NCBI GenBank assembly: GCA_030998225.1
Contig: JAPYXD010000555.1
Span: forward strand, 3,472,001-3,536,000
Direction of reading: 5' to 3'
Length of the DNA stretch: 64,000 nucleotides
Origin: Diplolepis rosae
Lineage: Eukaryota > Arthropoda > Insecta > Hymenoptera > Diplolepididae
The position numbers and the translations under genes were made by a program. The notes under the pieces are model-generated. The model saw only the letters and a list, made by a program, of their open reading frames with translations. It had not been told where the DNA came from and searched no databases. Shown in pieces: positions 10,000-20,202 of the stretch (position 1 is the first letter of the stretch; every line of letters starts with the position of its first letter).

Positions 10000-10438
10000 A
10001 TGTACTATAAAACTACATATAACTCATAACTATATCTATTTAAAAAATTTGATAAACAGCATCTGTTTTCAAACGAGCGCAAAAACGCAACATGAGATAG
10101 GTAAATTTAAAAGAAATTTTGTCTTATTGCACATGTGCATCAGGAGATTTAAAAAAACAATGTTTTTAAAAATCGTAAAATTGTTATTGAGAATTATTGT
10201 ATGAAAGTATTAAAAAGTAAAAGAATTTGCGGAGGCCTCCCGTTACTTTTTAATGCAAGCATTTATTCATGTATTATAGCTCGTGTTACAAAAGAAATCA
10301 CTTATGCTGCAAATTCTTCACTTGCGCTATCGACGTCCTCTTCATTAAATCAGTCACGTGTGGTTTTTCAGTTCAAGGATTTTCATTTTTGACAAGAAAC
10401 TGACATATTTTTAATATTTCCGAAAAACAGAAAAATTA
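10000..10438. other. Intergenic DNA, no supported feature
   Basis: AT-rich DNA. A 63-codon open frame at 10201-10392 shows no recognisable motif and is not supported as a gene. Confidence 0.4.
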
Positions 10439-10919
10439 CACTCAGAAAAAAGTTTTTTTTAATTAAGGAAATCGTTTTTTTAACTTCATTTCTTCAATTC
10501 AAAGTGAAAACATGTTTAGAACAAATATGAATTTGATTTTAGAAAATAACCTTTTTAGCCTTTTTCAAATGAAAGAAATAATTTTTTTTATTATTATTTA
10601 TTCAAATTTGAATTTAAATTTAAGAATTTGAAATCTTTCTGTAAATTTCAAACTCAACTGATTTATTTGAAATTATTTATTTAATTTAAAAAAATATTTA
10701 TTTGATTCAAATACAATACCGGAAAAAACTTGAGAAATAATTTATTTAATTTTATTATCTTGAGCAAAGACAATTTTTTCTTCAAATTAAAGAAAATATT
10801 TCTGTTAATCACATTACAAATGTACTTATCCGACTACGTATAGACATTCATTTCTTGAATTCAAAGAAAAAAAACAATCAATAAATTTCTTTGAATCAAA
10901 GAAACTTTTTCCTGGGTGT
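10439..10919. mobile_element. Word-built palindromic element (AAAGAAA/TTTGATTCAAA family)
   Basis: It opens with ACACTCAGAAAAAAG and closes with AAACTTTTTCCTGGGTGT, an imperfect inverted repeat. The interior repeats TTTGAATTCAAAG-like words in both orientations. It shares an extended interior with 19374-19847 (for example AATCGTTTTTTTAACTTCA and GAAATAATTTATTTAATTTT), so the two are copies of one subfamily. A piece of the tRNA-like repeat (AAGAATTTGAAATCTTTCTG) sits near 10620. Confidence 0.6.
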
Positions 10920-11582
10920 AAAATTTAATAATTCATTAGTAAATTGAATAATTGAATAATAATCATAATAATCGGTGATTATGATTCTACCTCGAATGCT
11001 TCAATGACAATTGATTTTAAATATAAACTTTGAATTAAATAATCTGTATATTTCCTTTTCTTATAAATTCTTTCTTCTTTCTTCTCATAAAATGGTATAT
11101 GTACCTACATAATAATTCATAAATTGTAATGTAGGTCAGTTTCAAAAATATAGATATGTCTGTCGATGGTTGAATAAAATTAGACCTCTAAGCATTGCTC
11201 TCAAGTTCGATTGCCTCATTGAAGTTATTTTACGAGCTTACTAATCTCTCATGGCAGCTTTGGAATCGAAACCTTGAAAATCGTTTATATAAATTGGGGT
11301 TTTAAACAGTAAGCGCGGCGGTCGTTGCTTCATTTAGGTCAGGTTGAAATTTTAATTTTTCTTTTATGACAAAATGTAGAACACGCTCTGCAAGGATGTT
11401 CTATCTTTGTTATTACATTAGTAAAATAAATATCTCCAATTCTCCATTTTTTTCTCTTTGAAAACCACCTTTAAAACCTTTTCCAATCGACAGGATTCTT
11501 AATTTAATGACTGTCTCTTGCCAATAAAATTAAAAAAAAGAAAAATCTTCTCAAATGATTTGACAGGATTTTCAAATCTTTA
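10920..11582. other. Intergenic DNA, no supported feature
   Basis: AT-rich sequence. I see no open frame of note, no inverted repeat with clear ends and no splice-site pair that would support an exon. Confidence 0.4.
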
Positions 11583-12330
11583 TTAAGGGGGTCTCCTTAT
11601 CCAGAACCTTCAAAAAAAGCACTTTTTCCCAATTTTCTTTGAAGCAGAAAATAAAAACACTGGTCAAAGATTTTTCGCATATATTTAGGTACATATTTGA
11701 ACTTGTTAAAAAAAAATTTTCATTTGAAAACAAGAACAAATCTCGGACTTATCAAAGATCCCGCGCAGCGTCTCACCACAGACAATTAATTTTGCGTGCA
11801 TGATATTGTCCAAAGTTTTCATCTGAAACACATATATATTTGTTTTCTTTATTCAGAAGGGTCTTTCGCTTATAGTGAACCTAAAAAATTGTAAAAAAAA
11901 TTTTTTTTATCAATCTTTTGAGTTACTTTCCAGAAAAATCAAATTTTTCACCGTTTTTTTTGTTTAAAATGCGTTATTTATAATGAAAATAAATACTGTA
12001 TCATGAAAACTAAAGGTTCACTATATGCGCATTTTAATTACCTACGAATAAAAAAAAAGTTTCTAATAATAGCTCAATTGGTTCTCCTTTAATCGTGCAC
12101 GCAATTTTGAAAAATGTGGTTTTGAGAAAACGCGCTTTAAAGTTTTCAGACGGTGAAAAAAACCTTCCGCTCGCTCCGCGCAAGCCACTGCTCGGAACTC
12201 TACCATCAAAACTATTCCGATATGGACTGTAAAATTTTGCGACAATATCCTCTGATAATAGATCCATCGATTGAAACAAACAAACAAAAAATCGATTTTT
12301 TGAAAGTTCTGGATAAGGAGACCCCCTTAA
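11583..12330. mobile_element. TTAA-flanked MITE, family with GGGGGTCTCC ends
   Basis: 748 bp from TTAA to TTAA. The left end TTAAGGGGGTCTCCTTATCC is mirrored by the right end GGATAAGGAGACCCCCTTAA, and the inverted repeat extends inward through CAGAAC and a TTCAAAAA run. The interior is AT-rich without a long frame apart from overlapping short ones near 12034-12287. The right TTAA (12327-12330) is also the left TTAA of the next element. TTAA duplications are the hallmark of piggyBac-like transposition. Confidence 0.75.
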
Positions 12331-12680
12331 GGTAGTTCAGCCACGAAAAATTAGGCCTCAGGCAAAAATACATAATTTTGTTTTCAAGAATGGTGTGATT
12401 CTTATAAATTATGGATCATGTTTTGAAAAATTGTTTTTTAATAGTTTAAGACATTAAAGAATTTATTTTCGAAAATTGGAAACGGTCTGGTTGTAGAGAA
12501 TCTTTTCCCTGGAAAAATGATGCATGATTTATCAGAATTGCACCATTTTAAAAAATTTGTTAAAAAGCGATATGAAAAAAAGCACTTGAAAATAAAATTT
12601 GTTAAATACATTATTTTCTCTTTCAAATTTTTTTATAGAAAATAATTTTTTCTCTATTGAATAATTACTTTTTGTTTTGA
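12327..12680. mobile_element. TTAA element, GGTAGTTCATCC family, 3'-truncated copy
   Basis: It begins TTAAGGTAGTTCAGCCACG at the shared TTAA. It matches the start of the fuller copies at 17376, 38631, 42829 and 63551, including the AATTAGGCCTCAGGCAAAAA and CTTTTCCCTGGAAAAATGAT segments. The right end is missing: it runs into a fragment of another TTAA family. Confidence 0.7.
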
Positions 12681-12884
12681 CGGTGAAAAAAAATATCCGA
12701 TATATTTTGCTAAAGTTGAACTTTTTTTCAATTTCGAAACCAAAAGTAGTCTATCTACGTCCGTTTTTATCTTCCTTAGAATTTTCCAAATTTTAAAAAA
12801 AAAATGTATGTACTTTAGACACAAACATTTAGAATCCTGAAATCAATAAAATTTGCTAATTTCCGAAGTATCACATGCCCTTAA
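12660..12884. mobile_element. TTAA element, GGGCATGTGATACTT family, right-end fragment
   Basis: The stretch ending AAGTATCACATGCCCTTAA (TTAA at 12881-12884) matches the right part of the intact copy at 53899-54256, including CGAAACCAAAAGTAGTCT. The left end has been lost, probably when it became joined to the preceding element. Confidence 0.65.
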
Positions 12885-12954
12885 ATTTTACTACAGTTAT
12901 TTTGATTAACATTTTTTTTTTTAAAACAGATATACAATTATTGTATTACATTCA

Positions 12955-13075
12955 AATTTAAAGAGTTTGAAATCTTTCTATGGAAAAAAAACGCTTTCGA
13001 CTGCGTTGGGATTCGAGCCCAGGTCTTTCGATGTAGGCAGTGGCAGAAATTTCAAACTCAACTAATTAATTTGAA
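12955..13075. repeat. tRNA-like dispersed repeat, single copy
   Basis: It contains AATTTAAAGAGTTTGAAATC, ACGCTTTCGACTGCG, the box GGGATTCGAGCCC and then AGGCAGTGGCAGAAATTTCA. It is a diverged single relative of the pair at 8262-8413; its tail AAATTTCAAACTCAAC forms an inverted match with its head. Confidence 0.5.
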
Positions 13076-13254
13076 ACTGTATTAGATATTGATAAATGTG
13101 CAGTAAGTTTGCGAAAAAGGGCAGCTACTAAATAAATATTTTAGACATAAATAAAAAGCTATGAGAGTTCGCATTTTGTAAAATAATGAATATTTATATT
13201 ATTTGTTTTAAGAATTCTGAAGAAGAAGCAGAACAGAGTAGAGGAGAAAAAAAT

Positions 13255-13386
13255 GTTGGAACGGAGCGTTAAAGTTTCCTTGAACTTTGACGTGATAAGA
13301 GGTGTCCACATTTGATTGGTGTCGAGTTATATCCGAAAATAAAACCTGGTTTTCACGTGCTCGACGTTACGCCGACGAGTGACCGG
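13255..13386 (+). other. Possible non-coding first exon ending at a strong splice donor
   Basis: A less AT-rich island (GTGTCCACATTTGATTGG, CACGTGCTCGACGTTACGCC) ends GAGTGACCG followed by GTAAGTGACT, a near-consensus 5' splice site at 13387. It has no long frame. The GPCR gene 25 kb downstream needs an upstream 5' UTR exon, since a splice acceptor precedes its ATG, so this is a candidate. The link is a guess based only on strand and position. Confidence 0.2.
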
Positions 13387-13676
13387 TAAGTGACTATGAT
13401 GATGATATTTTGTTAGTATCAGAGATTTTACTATATAGTAGGAAGTTTCAATTAGAAAAAACAAACTTGCAATTCAAACTCGTTTTATTTTTTTTGACTT
13501 TTTATTTCAATTACGCTCTTAGTTATGTTGATAACAAAAACTATTAATATTAACGTTCGTATATTTTGTAGATTTAATCATGTTTTAGTAATAAATTCAG
13601 TAATTGTTAAAAAAATGTTAAATTATAACTCTTATATTGCTTAACGAGAGTTGCATGTTAAAATTGTTTATTCTTC

Positions 13677-14052
13677 AGTCAGAAAAAAGATTTGTTTAAA
13701 TGAAAGAAAATGATTTGCTTGGAAAACTTTCTTTGATTTAAAGAAAGGAGTTACTTCAATTAAATGAAATTTGTTTGATTCAAAGAAATTATCTTTGAAC
13801 CAAATAAAAATTTTTTTTAAATCAAATAAATTTGTGCCTTAAATTAAACAAATTATATCTTTGACATCAAAGTAATAATTTGTTTGTTTTAAGGAAAAAT
13901 TTATTTATTTTAAACAAATATTTATTTGGCCCAAAGATATTTCGTTTGAATTAAACAAATGTTATTTAATTCAAATAAGTCATTTCTTTAAATCAAAGAA
14001 AGTTTTCCAAGCAAATCATTTTCTTTTATTCAATCAAATCTTTTTTCTCAGT
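13677..14052. mobile_element. Word-built palindromic element (TTTGATTCAAAG family)
   Basis: It runs from CAGTCAGAAAAAAGATTTG to CAAATCTTTTTTCTCAGTA, a good terminal inverted repeat. The two halves mirror each other through GAAAATGATTTGCTTGGAAAA and TTTTCCAAGCAAATCATTTT. The middle is made of TTTGTTTGATTCAAAG, AAATAAATTTG and similar words. Non-coding. Confidence 0.7.
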
Positions 14053-14079
14053 ATTTAGTCACATATTTTTCAACATTAA

Positions 14080-14270
14080 AGACATGGATCAATCGGACCA
14101 CCCCGTGTGGAAATTTTGTCCTGGCGCTAGCCAGGCCCCAACCAGGAAAAACCGGGCCCCAACTTGGGTATCGAGGCAGGACCAAACCGCAAATGAAACG
14201 CCTAACCCGACCAAAGCCTACCTCATGGCCCAGTTTGGTCCCAACTTGGCACCGTTCATTTTGTGAGTCT
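14080..14270. repeat. GC-rich word-repeat island (GGCCCCAAC/GGTCCCAACTTGG)
   Basis: An abrupt GC-rich block in AT-rich DNA with recurring CCAGGCCCCAACC, GGGCCCCAACTTGGG, GGCCCAGTTTGGTCCCAACTT words. An open frame of 60 codons at 14084-14266 follows from this composition and is not supported as a gene. Related word islands lie at 15700-15870 and 63350-63510. Confidence 0.45.
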
Positions 14271-14420
14271 CAGTCAAATTGAATCAGTGCCTCAGCCACA
14301 TAAATTTTTTTTTAATGTCTTCATCTAATCCTTCTAGAATAATTTTCGAGATTTAAAATGTAGTCCAAGTCATATATTTTAATATTATTAACAAATATTT
14401 TGAATTGAACTTGATTTTGA

Positions 14421-15354
14421 CACGGAGAAAAATGGATATTGACCCATAATATCTAGATATTGAGGCACAATGTCAGTAGCATTCAACTATGTGACAAACA
14501 TTTAGATATTCTACTTCAATGCCTGCAGATATTGAAAAAGAGATATTAACCACCAGTATCTCAGATATTGAACTTGATTATCTCAGATATTAAGAAAGAA
14601 TATTCGAGATACTAAACTTCTGAATATCCTCGTTAGTAAACTTGAATGCCTGAGGTACTAGAGTTGACTATCTCAGATATTTAACATCAATATCAGGTAT
14701 ACTGGAAATGTAAGTTATAGATGTTACATCAGCTCAATATCTAAGATACTCAAAAAATTATTCTAAAGGTTATAAAATAACTACATATTCAGTTTTTAGA
14801 AAAAAGTCAAATTATATTTTATTATGTTCTTTTCTGTAAAAGTAATGTAGATGTTTGAACCAAATTTTCATTATCTGGCATGTCTAAAATTAATTTAATG
14901 TTCTTGTTAAAAAACTTAAACTTAACACCAAGGTTGGATTTCATTTTCGGCTATAAACCACATATAGAGAAAATATATAACTTATATGTTTTACTTACTG
15001 CATCTCAAGTTAATGACCCGATCACTTTTACTCCATTAGAAACACTTATTAGAATTTAAGTAAACTTTAGTAAACTTTTAAAATTTATCTTTCCGGAACG
15101 CTGCAAGCATGTCAATCTTATATTCACTTAGATTTCGATGAGAGCGAAAAAGTGATCACATAACCTTTATATATATGCGCGCGCACTTCATGCTTCAATA
15201 TCTAAACTATTGAATCTGAATATCAAATGTTACTTCTCGGCAAAATCTTATATATTGAAAAAAAAATTTTAATATTGCGTGTCAATATCTAGATATTATG
15301 GATGAATTATTTCCTATTTAAATATCTACTTTTCAATATCCATTTTTCTCCGTG
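14421..15354 (+). mobile_element. CACGGAGAAAAATGGATATT element, copy 1 (934 bp)
   Basis: It has inverted termini CACGGAGAAAAATGGATATT and AATATCCATTTTTCTCCGTG. Both ends are built of AATATCTGAGATATT and ATCTAGATATT words. A central non-repetitive core (about 14720-15180) includes TTAAGTTTAAC and CACTTCATGCTTCAATATC. A second full copy lies inverted at 31806-32716. No long frame exists, so this is a non-autonomous DNA element or foldback. Confidence 0.8.
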
Positions 15355-15869
15355 TACACTGTGAAACCAAGTATGAACTTTTTAAGAACCTTTCAATGGA
15401 GTTCACGACAGCCCATTCATTTATTAAAACTGAAAGTGTCAAACACGCAGTTGAAATAAATGAAAAAATTTAACACTTTATTCCAACCTCGAAAATGACA
15501 GATTCAAAGTCTAATCTACAAATTTGATTTAGTTACTATCGTTTTCATTGCTTACTCTTCTTGCTTTAATTATCGCGCGATGCCTCCGGACTCGTCCAGT
15601 GCTCTTTATTTTGGGCATTTTAATTAGCACGCACAGAAATTAAACGCATACACTATCGAACATAATCATTAATATCTTTGGCATAATTTAAAGAACCCGG
15701 GTTTAAGATTGGAGGTGATCTAAAAACACAACCACAGCCAAAGTAGGTGGCGCTGTAACCGTAACCAGTATTGAACAAGGATCAAGGTTGGCTTTATGCC
15801 ACATCCAAGACATTCGCCATGTTGTAGCCAAATAATAATTTTCCAAGTTGGGGCCGTGGCATAATTATA
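15355..15869. other. Intergenic DNA with a GGTTGG word island
   Basis: No gene is seen. At about 15720-15860 there is a short island with CAAGGTTGGCTTTATGCCAC, GCCATGTTGTAGCCAA and CCAAGTTGGGGCCGTGGC, similar in style to the islands at 14080 and 63350. Confidence 0.35.
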
Positions 15870-16196
15870 CATTTAGTCGTTCATGTAAGATAACTTTTTA
15901 AATTTATAAACTATCTTTCTGAAAATTTGGGAAACGTAACAAAAAACAATAAAGCACATCTGTTAAGTTCCTTTTAGTAGTAAAATTTTTGAAAAAAATT
16001 CGAAAACTTATCGACAATTACAGTTAACTGTAAAAATTTTTGTAAAATTTTCACTCAAAGGAAGTTGACAGACGTTCTTTATCGTTCTTGTATTTTCAAA
16101 ATTTGCAGGAAGACATTTTGTAAAATAAAAAAGTTATCTTGCACGAAATTTTACAGGAAAATTTGTTCACGTGATCTGGTTGATCCATGGTCTTAA
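15870..16196. mobile_element. TTAA element, GGCCATGGATCAACCAGATC family, left end degraded
   Basis: The right end GATCTGGTTGATCCATGGTC plus TTAA (16193-16196) and the interior (AGTTAACTGTAAAAATTTT, GTTGACAGACGTTCTTTATC) match the intact element 29227-29592 in reverse. The left TTAA end is not recognisable. Confidence 0.6.
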
Positions 16197-16595
16197 ACAT
16201 GGTTTTGGAAACATCGATGTTAATCTTTAAAGGAGCGATAGAAAAGGTCAAATGGAATAAATTTCATGAAGTACGTTGTTATGCAAAGTGTCACTGTTCT
16301 CGAGATTTGAGAATTTTTCTGATATTTTTCCGAATACCAGGGATTATTGTAACAGAGAGCAATATAACACTGATGATATAAGGGGTAATATCAGTGTTTT
16401 ATTGCTTTCCAACTGTAGTAACCCAGAGTTTTATAGGGGAAATGTCGAAAACCTCGATTATCTTGAAAACCATCGCACTTTGCATGATAACATATGTTAT
16501 GAAATTTGTTTCTTTTGACCTGCTCTTTCACCTTTTTCGAAATTTACATCGTCTTTCGGAACACATAAAAAATTATAATTGATAAAGCCTGAATA

Positions 16596-16731
16596 CAGTG
16601 GGTGGTCAAATTATTATATTCAAACCAAAAAATGTTTAAATCATTATGTAGCTTCATATTCAGATTAAACTTGACTAATTTCACGATTTAAACATTTTTT
16701 AATTTGAGTATAATAATTGGATCAGCTACTG
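16596..16731. mobile_element. TA-flanked mini-transposon (136 bp)
   Basis: It is flanked by TA on both sides. The ends are CAGTGGGTGGTCAAATTATT and AATAATTGGATCAGCTACTG, and the inverted repeat extends to AAAAAATGTTTAAATC and its mirror. Such size and TA duplication fit a Tc1/mariner-derived MITE. Confidence 0.7.
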
Positions 16732-16971
16732 TACACTATAACAATTGTTTATCGTCAGTGCGATTAGAACTTTAGTGAAAATAAAGCTTGTTTATAACTT
16801 AATTTCCACAACTGGAATGACAAAAAAAAATAAGCAATAGACCTGAAAAAAAATATTTTTTGTAAAGTCAAATAGCGTTTACGGCTTTTTTCTATCTTAA
16901 AAATTTTCATACACTTTTCAAGCAGTTTAAATGTTAATCGAGGAAAAGATTTTTTTTCCATAAACTGAATC

Positions 16972-17128
16972 TGTGAAAATTGGTCGGAATTGAAATGAGT
17001 GATTCACTTTTTGGCCTGTAACTAGTCATTTTGGACTGAAAATCAATAAAAAGTGACTAATTACAAAGCAAAAGGTGAATCATTGATTTCAGTTCTGTTG
17101 AATTTTAATTGATCCAGATTTAGAGAGT
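16972..17128. mobile_element. Word-built element (CTCTAAATCTG end, AGTGA words)
   Basis: The right end CAGATTTAGAGAG and the interior with TGAGTGATTCACTTTTTG and AAAGGTGAATCATTGATTTC relate it to the TCAGTGAAAA family at 20633, 59303 and 59747. The left end is decayed. Confidence 0.45.
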
Positions 17129-17375
17129 ACAAAAGTGTTTACAAAAACATCTTTACACTCAAGTTTATTATGAATAGACTTAAAATAAAAATAAAAGTCA
17201 GTTTCATTAACCCATTTATTCTCAATGGTCTTGGTTTATTGCATATAATATTATGAAAATAAAATACACGATGATATGAATAAAAATGCAATAAAAATAC
17301 TGTGTTAAAAGTTGTTTTTAGAAAGAGATAATTTTACTTATGCACGAATTTTTCCACTAGTTTTTACCAGTAAAC

Positions 17376-18125
17376 TTAAGGTAGTTCATCCACGAAAATT
17401 AGACCTTAGACAAAAATAGATAATTTGTCTTTCAATAATAGCAATATTATTATTGAAGGGCTAATTTGAAAGATAAAAGATTATTTTCCATGAAAAAAAT
17501 TTGAAAAGCAGACAAATAATTCATTTATCAAATTTTATTTTTACCCAAGCTTTTTTTCATGTCGCTTCATACCAAATTTAAAAAAATAATGTTATTGTAA
17601 TAAATCACGGATCATTTTTTCAGAAAATAGAATCTTCACAACTTTACCGTTTCCAAATTTATTCTAAATGTAACGCATTACTGTCTTCTGCGGGAAATTC
17701 GTTAAAATTATTATTTCATTAATAAAGTGGTCGTATTTCGTCAGACCTTACCTCACGGACTTAATGGCTAAAATCATTAAAAATCCATTTTCCAAAACAC
17801 AATTCTTATAAACAAATTGCTGAATTTGGTAATAATTTATTTATTTTAGAACATTGGAAACGGTTAAGTTGTAAAGAATCTTTTTCCTGAAAAATGATCC
17901 GTGATTTATTAGAATCACATTATTTTTTAAAATTTGGTTTAAAAGCGATAAGAAAAAACGTTCGGGTAAAAATAAAATTTATTAAATACATTCTTTTTCT
18001 GAATTTAAATTTTTTCCATGGAAAATATCTCTCAAATTAGCTCTTCAATAATAATCTTGCTATTCTTGAAAGCAGAATTATCTATTTTTGCCTGAAGTCT
18101 AATTTTCGTGGATCAACTACCTTAA
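17376..18125. mobile_element. TTAA element, GGTAGTTCATCC family, full copy with a nested insert
   Basis: 750 bp from TTAA to TTAA. The ends are TTAAGGTAGTTCATCCACG and CGTGGATCAACTACCTTAA. The inverted repeat extends far inward, including the AATAATATTGCTATTCTTGA mirror. Compared with the copy at 38631, extra sequence at about 17668-17764 comes from a different TTAA family (see 42342-42552) and ends exactly at an internal TTAA, so that family had inserted into this element. Confidence 0.8.
17668..17764. mobile_element. Nested fragment of the GGCCGTATGGTAG TTAA family
   Basis: TAACGCATTACTGTCTTCTG, TTTCATTAATAAAGTGGTCG and CAGACCTTACCTCACGGAC followed by TTAA match the right half of 42342-42552. 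Its left half is missing. Confidence 0.6.
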
Positions 18126-18432
18126 TTTAAACTTTACAATTTGATTGAATAGTAATTTGAACTCTAAATAATATAATTAGGACTAGATTGTTACTTTTGT
18201 AATCCTCATTTTTCCAGGGTGTGTGTATGCTGAGGAAAGGATGTGATCAAATTGATCAAATTCATCCCAATCATCAAACAAACTAGAGTAAATAAGACCG
18301 GAAACACTAGCACAACATTTTATTTCACTGTCGTAATACAATTTTTCAATTGAAATATACCAATTATGTTAAATAATTATCCAATGAATCAAATATAAAA
18401 TTTTTCGAGGGGTCTCTTAATTTTTATCTATT
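18126..18432. other. Intergenic DNA, no supported feature
   Basis: AT-rich sequence between two elements; nothing recognisable. Confidence 0.4.
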
Positions 18433-18627
18433 CACTGAGAAAAAATGCTATTGAATCTATAGCATTTCTACCGCGATTTCTACCAAAAGTATTTACATTA
18501 TTGATGTTAAAAATATGCTATAAGAACCAATAAATATGCTACACATTCTATAGCATATTGATTTGAATCAATGATATTCATGATTTTGCCAGAATGCTAT
18601 AGATTCATTAGCATTTTTTTCTCAATG
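18433..18627. mobile_element. Word-built element CACTGAGAAAAAATGCTATTG, copy 1
   Basis: 195 bp with inverted ends CACTGAGAAAAAATGCTA and TAGCATTTTTTTCTCAATG. The interior repeats TGCTATAGAATC and TATAGCATATT words in both directions. A second copy is at 38038-38228. Confidence 0.75.
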
Positions 18628-19373
18628 TTGAATAATATAAAATTAATTACATACGTATTCATTTCATTTAATGTGTATTGAAAATTTGCCTAACTTTGAT
18701 TTTAATTATTTATTATTTTTAAATTGATGTATTATGGAGAAAAAATGCGTAATGGGGATATACTCGGGATATAAAGTATCGATCGTTTAATTTGTGATGC
18801 GACGCACGTAACGGAATCTTCGCAGGTCAAATGGCGAATGGAAAAAAGTGCAATCTTAATTCAGACAGGAAAGTTCCTGAGCTAACTTGATATTGATTGA
18901 GATATAAACGTTTAAATGGAATAGGATAGTTTTAAATTAAGGAAGAATTGAGTGGATAGTTGAAAAAAAAGTTTGTTCAACCGATTATTTCCTTAATTTT
19001 TGTTATTTATAATTCTCTTTTAGCGATTTTTTTTTTTTAATGAAAGTTTGGACATTTTTATCTTGAATAGAATGAGTCATCATAAGTTTGACTCAGATAA
19101 ATATTATAGATTTTCTATTAGTGGAATCATATAATTCAAAAACAGCTAAAAACAACTAAAATTTGTATAACGATTCCGACTATAAAAAATCAATATTTTA
19201 TATCCGATTAAAACTTTTTATGGCGCATTTCATTCGAGATAAAATTTTCCATACTTTAACTAAAGTAAACTTGATAAAAGAAAATTATAAATGGAAAAAA
19301 CTGATAAAGTAGTCACTTTGACTAACTTTTTTCCGATTATTTGTCCAATTTATCCCTAAGGAAGAATTTTAAA
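18628..19373. other. Intergenic DNA, no supported feature
   Basis: AT-rich. A short less AT-rich patch near 18790-18850 (GATGCGACGCACGTAACGG) shows no frame or splice signals I can defend. Confidence 0.35.
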
Positions 19374-19847
19374 AACACACACAAATAAAAGTTTTATTTA
19401 AATTTAAGAAATCGTTTTTTTAACTTCATTTCTTCAATTTGAAGTAAAAACACCTTTAGAACAAATACAAAATTATTTGATTTTAAGAAATCACCTTTAA
19501 GCCTTTTCCAAGTGAAAAAAATTATTTTTTTTAACATTATATATTTGATTAAAAAAAAAATTTATTTTATTCAAATACAATACCGGCAAAAACTTTAGAA
19601 ATAATTTATTTAATTTTATTACCTTGAACGAAGACAATTTTTTTTTTAAGTTAAGTAAAATATTTCTGTTAAACACATTGCACGTGTACTTATGTGACTT
19701 CGCAGACATTCATTTCTCAAATTTGAAGAAAAAAAACAATCAAGAAATTTCATCAAATCAAAGAAAGTTTTTTGAGCGTTTAGCAATGCACAAAGTTTGA
19801 TTTAAAGAAAAAAATTTTTTTTAATCAAAGAAACTTTTTTTGTGTGC
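19374..19847. mobile_element. Word-built palindromic element, sister of 10439-10919
   Basis: Ends CACACAAATAAAAGTTT and AAACTTTTTTTGTGTG form an inverted repeat. The interior follows that of 10439-10919 closely, in the same order, with AAACACCTTTAGAACAAATA and CATTGCACGTGTACTTATGT segments. The 70-codon minus frame at 19497-19709 is a by-product of this repeat. Confidence 0.65.
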
Positions 19848-20202
19848 AATATATTTGTTCACAATGATAATAATATAATGTTTCTGAATAACTCCATGTT
19901 CGTTGATTGTATATTTCAAGCATTATAAATACTACTTTACAATTTACGATCTATAAGTATTTCTTCTTTCTTATAAATTACTACTTTTTCAATATATAAT
20001 TACTTATTTGTGTTTAAGGGTCGGTTGATCAACTTTCTGATAAGTTTCAGATAAATGTATCCCATATGATTTAACATGCGATAAATTAATCTGCAACTTA
20101 TCATAGAAGGTTGGATCAACCCATCAACCAGCCCTAAATTATTTACGTAAATAGAAATATTATAATGAGAGTAGTATATAAGTTTTATTGACCCTCAATT
20201 TT

